DNA of 28,611 nt. Origin: a virus. The notes beneath the pieces are model-generated. The model saw only the letters and a program-made list of their open reading frames with translations, was not told where the DNA came from and searched no databases. The translations under genes were made by a program, and so were the position numbers. How positions within the stretch are numbered: the stretch's first letter is position 1; the number at the start of each line of letters is the position of its first letter. Location of the stretch: positions 1 to 28,611 of IMG/VR virus record IMGVR_UViG_3300034374_011314; one strand, given 5' to 3'. Of the stretch, positions 1 through 7,566 are shown in pieces.

Positions 1-1128
1 GCTTATGATAATTCCCAGAACAGAGCCGTATTTTCTGCAGCAAGAAATACCAGCCCATATACAAATATGAATACTCTAGCAAGTCCTGGTTATGGAACTA
101 CCATACTTCATTGGGAATCTTCTGTAGATAATATTATTGGAAGCGGTGAAGGACAGCACGAGTCTTTAGCTCATTTCATTAAATCTCTATACGATAATGA
201 TTGGTCTGGAAGAATATATGCAGACTCAGAATCATACCATAAACTTTTCTTTGCTTGGCTTAAAGTAGCTATGCCAAATATAGATGTAGATGCTGCTTTC
301 ATCCTTTATAATATAACAAGACAAAGAGAAAGTCTTGTAGAAGTTGATAATATGGCAAGCAGATCGTTTTCTGCTGATAGAGTTGCAGACGCAGACGCAG
401 AAGTAATATACACTCAAGCAGAATTTGCTAGTGCATATAACGCATTTAATGCAGCAGATACTATTGACTCTTCTTACTATACATCTGTTCGTGATGCTTT
501 AAGAGACACTCTGTGTATTGAAATTCAGCTCGCAGCTTATTTGTGTGGCGATATCACAATTACTCCTATTGCAATAAAAGGTCAAAGAATACATTCAAAA
601 ATTGGCTTTGGAATTGTTAGTGATCTAAGAGAATATATTAGAGATAATATTATGACAGAAAAAGTTCGCTCTATGACTGGCGTAACATTGAACTGGACCG
701 ATCCAAACTGGATGACTTCACTTAGAGCTGCGAATTCTGATATGGATTTTCTTTTTGACAGATCCTACGACGCCCTTGTAGAAAACTGGGAATACCGTGT
801 TGCGCATTGGGATGTAGGCTTGGGATGGCTTCAATGGGTTGTAGATAATACAAACGCAGACGATGCTAACGACGTCGAGCTTCAGGATGTTATTAAAGGT
901 GCTGAAGGAATGCTTAATAGAATAGATGGAACAAACTTATCTAACACAGAAATAAGAGATACAGCTTGGGAAGATATTATTGCAGATGATATTACTTATC
1001 AGGGAACTACTAAAGTTTGGCACTATGAATATATGCAGGAAAAAATAAATACATTTTGGATTGAGTATCTTTATCAATTAAAAATTGCAGAAAATACAAC
1101 TCAGTTAAATAAATTCAGCCATACGTAA
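1..1128 (+). CDS. Unidentified protein, 5' end outside the window
   Basis: The frame is open from the first base of the window. The first internal ATG (base 67) has no purine-rich ribosome site before it, so the gene most likely starts upstream and at least 375 residues are visible. The protein is soluble in character, with no membrane segment, rich in Asp, Glu, Asn and Trp, and it looks helical in its second half. Around visible residues 35-90 a stretch containing ILHW and, about 35 residues later, GRIYADSESYHKLFFAWL vaguely recalls the layout of DUF1835-type proteins, but this is too weak to name it. It ends 12 bases before the first radical-SAM gene, with no terminator or promoter between them, so it is probably in the same operon. 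It could be a substrate-binding, carrier or accessory protein for the radical-SAM cassette, or an unrelated virion protein. Its function is unknown. Confidence 0.75.
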   Translation, partial: AYDNSQNRAVFSAARNTSPYTNMNTLASPGYGTTILHWESSVDNIIGSGEGQHESLAHFIKSLYDNDWSGRIYADSESYHKLFFAWLKVAMPNIDVDAAFILYNITRQRESLVEVDNMASRSFSADRVADADAEVIYTQAEFASAYNAFNAADTIDSSYYTSVRDALRDTLCIEIQLAAYLCGDITITPIAIKGQRIHSKIGFGIVSDLREYIRDNIMTEKVRSMTGVTLNWTDPNWMTSLRAANSDMDFLFDRSYDALVENWEYRVAHWDVGLGWLQWVVDNTNADDANDVELQDVIKGAEGMLNRIDGTNLSNTEIRDTAWEDIIADDITYQGTTKVWHYEYMQEKINTFWIEYLYQLKIAENTTQLNKFSHT

Positions 1129-1140
1129 TAAAGGTTTGTA

Positions 1141-2250
1141 ATGATTAATATGATTGATGTCACCGAGACCGGTGATAAGTGGGGCTCTGACACCGCTGCA
1201 AATCTAATTTTCGAAAAAAGAAATAAGTCGTGCGAGATTGTTGTAATACTCTTTGAGTACTGCAACTTTGCGTGTTCATTTTGCCCACAAGATCATAATA
1301 GTAAAAAAGGTATGAACTATGAGTCTATAGTATCTAAAGCAGATATTATTGCTGAATATATTAATCAAAATAGTTTTGCTACAGAATTTGTTGTTCGAAT
1401 GATCGGCGGTGAACCATTTAATGACGCCATATTAAAAGATTCTAATCTCCTAGAAGCCTATAGAGATCTCGCAAACGGTGTGAGAGAAAAAACAAATCTT
1501 ACAGATCAAGTACTAGAATTTATTTGGATCTCTAATTTTAGTATGGTTGATACAAGAGATCAAATTAAACAGTTCATGGACGAGCAAGGTGAGGATACTA
1601 CATTCGTCGTATCTTTTGATTTAAAAGGTAGATTTAATCAAAAGAACTTACAGATATTTAAAGAGAATATCGAAATATTTGCACCTTATATTCGTAATAT
1701 AAACTCCGTGATTACGAAACAAAATATTCAAGCTCTTCTTGCAGGTGACGAATATTATGATTACTTGTACAGTAGATTCGATTATTCTTGGGATCAATAT
1801 ATTAAAGGAACGGAACACAACGACGTTGAGATACCTTTAGAATCAGAAGTTTTAGCTTTTTATAAATTATTGGTTGACAAATACCCAAAAGTAGAATATA
1901 TTATACCTTTTATGCAGCCAAAAGACCATCAGATGCATACGATATGTTCTCGTGGTAATGGTGCTGCTATTGATTGGGACAATAAGATTATTCCAGAAGG
2001 ATGTGTTGGCTCTCATTATTTAAAGAAGTTCAATTCTCCTTCTTACCGACAACATAACGGACCAGATAATTTTCTTGATAATACTTTAACGAGCTTCCTT
2101 GATAAATATAATTGTCATGCTTGCGAATTTTATCAAAGATGTCCTATGATGTGTTTCTCAGGAATAAAAGCTGGAAACATGAAGCAGGACATGGACGAGT
2201 GTATAAACAAAGAACTATTTAGATATGTAGATTCGAAGAGAGATAAATGA
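1141..2250 (+). CDS. Radical SAM enzyme with SPASM domain
   Basis: This is a radical S-adenosylmethionine enzyme. It has the cluster motif CNFACSFC (Cys41, Cys45, Cys48), followed by the SAM-contacting GGEP motif at residues 89-92. The C-terminal third has the full seven-cysteine SPASM layout for auxiliary Fe-S clusters: Cys269, then Gly287-Cys288, then CX2CX5CX3C at Cys325, 328, 334 and 338, and a last Cys354. SPASM proteins are best known as peptide or protein maturases (sactionine and thioether formation, sulfatase maturation), although some act on sugars or other small molecules. The 369 residues fit a single-domain radical-SAM/SPASM enzyme. An AAAGG ribosome site lies 6 bases before the ATG. 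The stop overlaps the next start as ATGA, so the two are probably translationally coupled. The substrate is unknown. Confidence 0.9.
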   Translation: MINMIDVTETGDKWGSDTAANLIFEKRNKSCEIVVILFEYCNFACSFCPQDHNSKKGMNYESIVSKADIIAEYINQNSFATEFVVRMIGGEPFNDAILKDSNLLEAYRDLANGVREKTNLTDQVLEFIWISNFSMVDTRDQIKQFMDEQGEDTTFVVSFDLKGRFNQKNLQIFKENIEIFAPYIRNINSVITKQNIQALLAGDEYYDYLYSRFDYSWDQYIKGTEHNDVEIPLESEVLAFYKLLVDKYPKVEYIIPFMQPKDHQMHTICSRGNGAAIDWDNKIIPEGCVGSHYLKKFNSPSYRQHNGPDNFLDNTLTSFLDKYNCHACEFYQRCPMMCFSGIKAGNMKQDMDECINKELFRYVDSKRDK

Positions 2251-4163
2251 GTAAAAAATTACGTTTAGGTTACATGTCACCACCTCATGCAGACTGGCAA
2301 ACGCCGTCTAATTTGACGTGGATGATGTTAGAAAGTCATTATAATCATGAGGGAATGTATCCCGATAAAGTAGAGTTTGTTCCTGCAACATACAAATTTG
2401 ACGTGTATCGATCTTTCCAAGAAATTAAAGAAGATATGGAGCAGGGAGAACCTCTTGACGTATACTGCTTTAGTTCATATATTTGGAACTATCAGATGTG
2501 CGATGAGGTTGCTAAGCTCGTAAGAGAGCAAAACCCAGAAGCTATTACGGTAATCGGCGGACCTCATATTGGTCGTAACGAGCCAAAACTAATGAATCTA
2601 AGATATGAACTATATGATTATATTTGTCAGGTAACCAAGCCCGGCGAAATATTCATGAACTCTCTGCTTGATGGATATTTTAATAATTTAAATCAATGGC
2701 CAAAACATGAAGATGTAACTTGGGAATGGCGCTCAAATAAAAAAGGTGTTCTAAATATCGCAGAACAAGATTATTCTGTTTATGAAGAACATATGGATTA
2801 TCTTAAAGAAATGCGCGAGTGGGCTCGTACTCAGGTACTTGAGCCATTCATGGCATTAGAATCTACTCGTGGTTGTCCATTTAAGTGTGCCTTCTGTGAA
2901 TGGGGCGGGGGTATTGGTACTAAGATCTATAAGAAAGATCTAGACATTTATAAGCGAGATGTTGAGGCTTTGAAAGACGCAGGCTTCCGAGATGCCTATC
3001 TTACCGATGCAAACTTCGGCGCATTCTTAGAAAGAGACATCGAGATCTTTGATTGGACCTTTAAGAATGGATTTAATCTTACCGACATCTCAACTTTTAA
3101 ATCAAGAGACCTTGCAAGAAGAAAGAAACTTGTTGATGCGTGGTTTGACACGTTAGGAACAGGCGAAGAGAAGCACTCAGAAGTGTTTGTACCTGAGCAA
3201 GGTTCTCATGCATTGTTCTTTATGGGCTCGGCAGAAAATCAGGCTATGGGTACCACAATTCACGTATTCAATGAACAGAATACGAGCCGTGGAATGGTTG
3301 ATAATTTTGGTGAGCAAGATGGAGAAGACTGGGAAGATAATATTAGAAGAAAGCAAGCAGCAGAAGGCGAAGCTCTTTATATCTCAGTAGTTCCAACAGT
3401 AAGTATCCAAAGTATTAGTAAAGAAGCTATGGATGTAGTAAATAGAGTTGATCTAAATTTAGAAGATAAGTTAGCACTCGCTCGCCATATTAATCAGCGT
3501 TGCAACGTTGAAGGTTATCCAAAGCCACCCGTAGAATTAATTCTAGGAATGCCTGGATCTACTATAGATGACTTCTATAATGAGTATGAGATCTACTATA
3601 ACTTTAAATCATACGGTTCATGGAGACATGACTATATGTTCCTACCAGATTCTGAACTTACAGATCCTGAATATATAAAAAAGTATGATATTGAAGTTGT
3701 GGAATGCTATACCGATGTTATTGAAGAAGGCGGGGCTGATAATAGATATGGTCTATATCGTGGCCTAAAGTCTTACTTTAAAACAATTGCATCTTGCTAT
3801 TCATTTACTCGCGAAGAATTTCATGAGATGTGGTTTATGAATGTTTGTGGTAATATTCTTTTGCAAAAGCATTATGATACATTTAAAGATGTTCTTACTC
3901 CAGCAGAGTTTTGCAGAATGTGTTACGCTGTAATTCGTGATTGTATTCCTGGTTTTGACGAAGTGCACGAAAATATTGTAGACATTTTGAATCCAGACAC
4001 TCCACCTCGTGGATTGAAAAGAATTATTGGCAACAAATCTAGATTAGAATGCATCATGGAACTGACTCAAGGTGATAACGAAATCATTCTTCTTAACGAA
4101 CTCTTTGTAAGAGCATTTTCTCAGACTACTCAAACAAAGGAATTAGAGTATGCAACTGCCTAA
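2247..4163 (+). CDS. Cobalamin-type radical SAM enzyme (class B-like)
   Basis: This is a two-domain radical SAM protein of 638 residues. Residues about 5-150 resemble the Rossmann-like B12-binding domain that precedes many radical SAM methyltransferases and cyclases, with VIGGPH near 102-107. The cluster motif is CPFKCAFC (Cys210, Cys214, Cys217), introduced by ESTRG as is typical of this family. Later the TIM-barrel signatures VSIQS and LILGMPGST match strands 4-5 of B12-binding radical SAM enzymes. The classic DXHXXG cobalamin-ligand motif is not seen, as in several family members, so cobalamin binding is inferred. Residues about 305-376 look like an insertion, polar and rich in Gly, Glu and Asp, between the barrel halves. 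Known relatives methylate unactivated carbons or rearrange small molecules. The substrate here is unknown. The gene overlaps the previous one by 4 bases and the next by 14. Confidence 0.88.
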   Translation: MSKKLRLGYMSPPHADWQTPSNLTWMMLESHYNHEGMYPDKVEFVPATYKFDVYRSFQEIKEDMEQGEPLDVYCFSSYIWNYQMCDEVAKLVREQNPEAITVIGGPHIGRNEPKLMNLRYELYDYICQVTKPGEIFMNSLLDGYFNNLNQWPKHEDVTWEWRSNKKGVLNIAEQDYSVYEEHMDYLKEMREWARTQVLEPFMALESTRGCPFKCAFCEWGGGIGTKIYKKDLDIYKRDVEALKDAGFRDAYLTDANFGAFLERDIEIFDWTFKNGFNLTDISTFKSRDLARRKKLVDAWFDTLGTGEEKHSEVFVPEQGSHALFFMGSAENQAMGTTIHVFNEQNTSRGMVDNFGEQDGEDWEDNIRRKQAAEGEALYISVVPTVSIQSISKEAMDVVNRVDLNLEDKLALARHINQRCNVEGYPKPPVELILGMPGSTIDDFYNEYEIYYNFKSYGSWRHDYMFLPDSELTDPEYIKKYDIEVVECYTDVIEEGGADNRYGLYRGLKSYFKTIASCYSFTREEFHEMWFMNVCGNILLQKHYDTFKDVLTPAEFCRMCYAVIRDCIPGFDEVHENIVDILNPDTPPRGLKRIIGNKSRLECIMELTQGDNEIILLNELFVRAFSQTTQTKELEYATA

Positions 4164-4647
4164 ATTAAAATGGTCCTACGAAGACTTTGAAGAGTACGTA
4201 TTAAGTCATGAAGCTTATATGTATGATCGCACATTATATATTGACAATCGTGGAAAAGATGTTAAAATAGTATCAGATGACTACAATGAGTACTTAGCAA
4301 AGGTACAAGTAAAGCTTGCAGAATCTAATGATACAATAAAGGTTGAAGGTATCGAACACGTTTGTGGCTTTAAAGAAGGCACCATTCATGCTTTTAGATA
4401 CTGGAAAGAATCGCCAAGTTTTGGTGTACATACTGACCCAGTTGATGTATTATTACATGTAAGTGCTGGTCACAAAACAATTGAAGTGAACGACGTTATT
4501 CATAATCTTGATGAAGGTGATTTTTGGATGATACCAGAAAATACTCCTCACAGAGCATTGAATGTACGAGAAGGATTAATGTTTAGTTATGGTTTGTCCG
4601 ATACAGAGCAATCTGAGTGTATACGTCAAGACCACCGAGACGTGTAA
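4150..4647 (+). CDS. Cupin/JmjC-like putative Fe(II) oxygenase
   Basis: This is a small protein of 165 residues with a double-stranded beta-helix (cupin) signature. An HXD motif (His94-Thr-Asp96) opens the first cupin motif. It is followed by a strand-turn-strand containing GHKTIEV, then EGDFWMIP, and then a distal His134 in TPHRA. HXD plus a distal His is the iron-binding triad of 2-oxoglutarate oxygenases of the JmjC/Cupin_4 kind, so the protein may be a hydroxylase. A non-enzymatic cupin or another metal enzyme is also possible. An AAAGGA ribosome site (4136-4141) supports the ATG, which lies inside the end of the preceding B12-type gene. Its position between two radical-SAM genes implies a shared pathway. 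Its last 59 bases overlap the next gene. Confidence 0.7.
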   Translation: MQLPKLKWSYEDFEEYVLSHEAYMYDRTLYIDNRGKDVKIVSDDYNEYLAKVQVKLAESNDTIKVEGIEHVCGFKEGTIHAFRYWKESPSFGVHTDPVDVLLHVSAGHKTIEVNDVIHNLDEGDFWMIPENTPHRALNVREGLMFSYGLSDTEQSECIRQDHRDV

Positions 4648-5650
4648 CTTAAATTGCTTCCACTGCTTTACAAGCGGAATCAACGGAGCTAAGATATACT
4701 TTGACCCAGTGGCTACCGCTAACTGGGTTAATCAGTTATATGATGGCACAAAAATATGCCACTTTGAATATCACGGTGGCGAGCCTATGCTTGCTAAAAC
4801 CGAAGATCTATTTGAATTCTATAATAGAGTACAAAGCGTATGGGGCGTAAGAGGTTCATTCGGTATTACAACTAATCTTACATATAAGTTAACAGATGAT
4901 AGATTAGATTTCTTTTCTCGTGTAATGACAGGCAAGCGTATCGGTACCTCATGGGATCCAACAATACGCTTTGCAAATGAAAAGCAAGAAAAGCTTTGGG
5001 AAGACAACGTAAGATTCTTAGTAGATCAAGGATTCATTCTTAAAGCATTTGTATCATTATCTAAGGACGTTGTCAATAGGTCTCCTCGAGAAATGATTGA
5101 TTATTTGAGAGGTCTTGGCATCACGGAAATATCTTGGGAACGTATTACCGGTAATGGTAATGCTTTGTTATATGGCGAAAAGCTTTATCCTACGAATGCA
5201 GCACTTCAAGATTTCTTTATGAGAGCATATGAGGAATGTTATGATATAAGAGAGGAGTTTGAAGATGTCTTCATGGAAACGGTCTATAACAAATTTGAAA
5301 AAGGACTCTTACACCAAGGAACGTTTTGCAGAGATTGTGAACAAAAATTATTTACGATTAATGCGGATGGTACTATTGCTGGCTGCCCTAACGCTGCTCC
5401 TACCGATCATTATGGCAATATTAAACAATCAGTAGAAGACGTTATAAATAGCAAGGGGCGGCAAAAGGTAATTATCGACGAACAAGTCATAAGAGATCCA
5501 CGTTGCTATTCGTGTCCGGTATTTGCCTATTGCCACTCCGACTGCCACCAACTTGAATGGCAAGGTGATGTTTGTCCTGCACCTAAAACTTTGATGATGG
5601 AATTGTTGAATGGAACTAATAATAAAGCCGACAGAAGCTTGCAACTTTAA
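4589..5650 (+). CDS. Radical SAM enzyme with SPASM domain
   Basis: The radical SAM motif is CNLNCFHC (Cys19, Cys23, Cys26) and the GGEP motif is at residues 63-66. The C-terminus carries a complete SPASM domain: Cys247 and Cys250 (one of them the first ligand), Gly261 and Cys266, then Cys306, 309, 315 and 319 in CX2CX5CX3C spacing, and Cys329. Strand-turn FTINADGTIAGC is the usual SPASM opening. The 353 residues match the family of peptide or protein maturases such as anaerobic sulfatase-maturating enzymes, but no sulfatase or recognisable precursor peptide is in the window. The only plausible start is the ATG inside the cupin gene, a 59-base overlap. A GAAGGA stretch lies about 13 bases before it, a little far for an ideal ribosome site. 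The product is probably translated by coupling to the upstream gene. Confidence 0.9.
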   Translation: MVCPIQSNLSVYVKTTETCNLNCFHCFTSGINGAKIYFDPVATANWVNQLYDGTKICHFEYHGGEPMLAKTEDLFEFYNRVQSVWGVRGSFGITTNLTYKLTDDRLDFFSRVMTGKRIGTSWDPTIRFANEKQEKLWEDNVRFLVDQGFILKAFVSLSKDVVNRSPREMIDYLRGLGITEISWERITGNGNALLYGEKLYPTNAALQDFFMRAYEECYDIREEFEDVFMETVYNKFEKGLLHQGTFCRDCEQKLFTINADGTIAGCPNAAPTDHYGNIKQSVEDVINSKGRQKVIIDEQVIRDPRCYSCPVFAYCHSDCHQLEWQGDVCPAPKTLMMELLNGTNNKADRSLQL

Positions 5651-6662
5651 GTGTACTTTCTGTTCGTCTACAGATATTGATCCGAATAAAGCAAAGCTTT
5701 TGGATCATGATTATATTTTCAAATTTTTAAAGAGGTATCCTCACACTCGCACCATTATCGTAAATGGTGGCGACCCTTTGATGGTGGAACCTAGTTATTA
5801 TTGGAAGATTATAGATCATTTAGATGAGCATGACTATCCTGCGAATATTAGTTTCACAACCAATTTATGGCCTTTTGTTGTAAAGCCAGAGAAGTGGATA
5901 GATTTATTTCGCCATCCACGTCTAGGAATATGTACCAGTTTCCAATATGGTAAAGGTCGTTTAAAAGGCGATTACACAATCTTCACAGAGAAAGATTTCT
6001 GGTTAGCATCGAATAAGATGCTAGATCTTGTTGGATATCGTCCAGATTTTATTGCAGTTATGACTGATGAAGATGCACCAGATGCTATTCGTAATGTTGA
6101 GCTTGCTAAGGAAATGGATGTCGAATGCAAACTCAATTATGCTATGGCCTCTGGTATACAAGGGTCCACTTACAGACTAAGTAAGATTTATGAGACTTAC
6201 GTTGAAATTTACGATCGAGGTCTGTGGAAGTGGGAATATAATACCAAGCAAATGATGCGGAGGTTAAAAGGTAATGCAACAAGTTGTCCACAAAATCGTC
6301 GATGCGACGAACACATACGGGCCTTCAATCCTGGAGGTGATTACTATTCTTGTGGTTCCTTTGGTGATGATAGGGATTATCCTATCTCCTTTGACTATGA
6401 GTTAAACGGAGGATTTTCCACTCCACTACAAGATGACTTTAATATTCAAACATTAAAGCAAGCCTGTTATAGTTGTCCCATGTTTGAAATATGCAATGGC
6501 TGTAAAAAGACAGTGCGTGATATGAAACGAGAAGGGCAAGCAGAATCTCATTGCAAACACATGAAATCTCTTGCCCCTCGTATTTTAGAAATTAACGGAT
6601 TAGATCCAAACAGTGTAACCCCATATGTGAATGAGGAAATTGATGTTCTCAGTATCGATTAA
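5610..6662 (+). CDS. Radical SAM enzyme with SPASM domain
   Basis: The radical SAM motif CNFKCTFC (Cys11, Cys15, Cys18) is close to the N-terminus, with a GGDP variant of the SAM motif at residues 53-56. The C-terminal SPASM-type cysteines are Cys226, Cys232, Gly243 and Cys248, then Cys286, 289, 295 and 298 (CX2CX5CX2C, one residue tighter than usual), and Cys315. The protein has 350 residues. It differs clearly from the preceding SPASM proteins outside the motifs, so this is not a recent tandem duplication. The start lies inside the preceding gene (41-base overlap) with only a weak TGATGGA upstream, which suggests coupled translation. The substrate is unknown. A peptide or protein maturase, or a small-molecule enzyme, is equally possible. 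Confidence 0.88.
   Translation: MELIIKPTEACNFKCTFCSSTDIDPNKAKLLDHDYIFKFLKRYPHTRTIIVNGGDPLMVEPSYYWKIIDHLDEHDYPANISFTTNLWPFVVKPEKWIDLFRHPRLGICTSFQYGKGRLKGDYTIFTEKDFWLASNKMLDLVGYRPDFIAVMTDEDAPDAIRNVELAKEMDVECKLNYAMASGIQGSTYRLSKIYETYVEIYDRGLWKWEYNTKQMMRRLKGNATSCPQNRRCDEHIRAFNPGGDYYSCGSFGDDRDYPISFDYELNGGFSTPLQDDFNIQTLKQACYSCPMFEICNGCKKTVRDMKREGQAESHCKHMKSLAPRILEINGLDPNSVTPYVNEEIDVLSID
6633..6637 (+). promoter_or_regulatory. Ribosome binding site deciding the start of the fifth radical SAM gene
   Basis: GAGGA lies 5 bases before the ATG at 6643, inside the 3' end of the preceding gene. It makes 6643 a better start than the in-frame ATG at 6631, which has no purine-rich stretch before it. Confidence 0.6.
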
Positions 6663-7566
6663 TCCAACCTATTTTTGTAATTTTAATTGTGATTTCTGCT
6701 ATCTCAGTGCAGAACAATTACGTAACAGGCAAACAGCTTCTATTGACACGATTATGGCACGATTAAGTGAGATTAAGCCTACTGTGACACACATCGATCT
6801 TTATGGTGGTGAGATTGGTATTCTACCTGATACATATTTAGATGATTTGATCGATAGAATTAAAGATAAATACGAATGCACAATATCGATTATCACCAAT
6901 CTTTCTGCAATACGCAAATCATTTCTTAGAGAAGATATTGATCTATCTGTATCATATGATTTTGGTGCTCGCGAGAAAGAGATGATCGTGTTCGGTAATA
7001 TGCTTAAGTTAAATAGACCATTTTCGGTATTGACATTAGCATCAGAATATGTTATAAATGAAGATGTAGACTATATGATTAATATGTTTAACACTCTAGG
7101 CAATCTGATTGCTGTAGAGATTAAGCCATTTAGCTCTACAACTCATCGTAAGCAGTATGTTACTGATCTTGAATACGAAGAGTTTATTATGAAATGGATT
7201 GATAGTCCTATTGAGAAGAACTTTCAATTCATAAATCAAGATAAGATAGAGGAATGTTTAGATGGCAATTATAACGCCTTTAGCGATGATCATGTGTATA
7301 TTACTCCTAACGGCAAGTTTGGTGTATTGGATTTCGACCTACTTGGTAATGAAAGCTTTACGGAACTGGAATCCTTTCTAGAATATGAACAATGGACCGT
7401 AAAAGAAAAGAACAGCGGCGTATCAGATATATGTAAAGAATGCAAATATTTTGGAAAGTGTTTAACCGAGCACTACAAATTTGTAGCATTCCCACCAAAA
7501 CAAAACGGTTGCAACGGTTATTTCAACCTACTAGAATGGTATAATGAAGACGCAGTACGAGTATAG
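6643..7566 (+). CDS. Radical SAM enzyme with reduced C-terminal cluster domain
   Basis: The radical SAM motif is CNFNCDFC (Cys12, Cys16, Cys19 from this start) and a GGE motif is at residues 55-57. The C-terminal cysteines are reduced compared with the neighbouring SPASM enzymes. The strand-turn TPNGKFGVLDF, where the first auxiliary-cluster cysteines would sit, has none; only Cys264, 267 and 273 (CX2CX5C) and Cys290 remain. That would allow at most one auxiliary Fe-S cluster (twitch-like). The start at 6643 is preferred over the in-frame ATG at 6631, because GAGGA at 6633-6637 lies 5 bases before 6643 while 6631 has no ribosome site. This leaves a 20-base overlap with the previous gene. It is 307 residues long, the shortest of the five. 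Its substrate is unknown, and it may work with or regulate its neighbours. Confidence 0.87.
   Translation: MFSVSINPTYFCNFNCDFCYLSAEQLRNRQTASIDTIMARLSEIKPTVTHIDLYGGEIGILPDTYLDDLIDRIKDKYECTISIITNLSAIRKSFLREDIDLSVSYDFGAREKEMIVFGNMLKLNRPFSVLTLASEYVINEDVDYMINMFNTLGNLIAVEIKPFSSTTHRKQYVTDLEYEEFIMKWIDSPIEKNFQFINQDKIEECLDGNYNAFSDDHVYITPNGKFGVLDFDLLGNESFTELESFLEYEQWTVKEKNSGVSDICKECKYFGKCLTEHYKFVAFPPKQNGCNGYFNLLEWYNEDAVRV

Noticed and set aside
67-69. ATG as start of the first gene
   Set aside because: The frame is open to the first base of the window and no ribosome site precedes this ATG, so the gene most likely begins further upstream.
5443-5450. TATAAATA inside the second SPASM gene
   Set aside because: It is 160 bases before the next start and in mid-gene. 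In AT-rich coding sequence this can arise by chance.
6631-6642. Earlier ATG for the fifth radical-SAM gene
   Set aside because: No ribosome site before it, and its own codons form the GAGGA that serves the ATG at 6643.
1141-7566. Identification of the radical-SAM genes as QueE or NrdG
   Set aside because: Those phage enzymes are shorter and lack the SPASM cysteine set or B12-type N-terminus seen here, and no other queuosine or anaerobic ribonucleotide reductase gene is present in the window.
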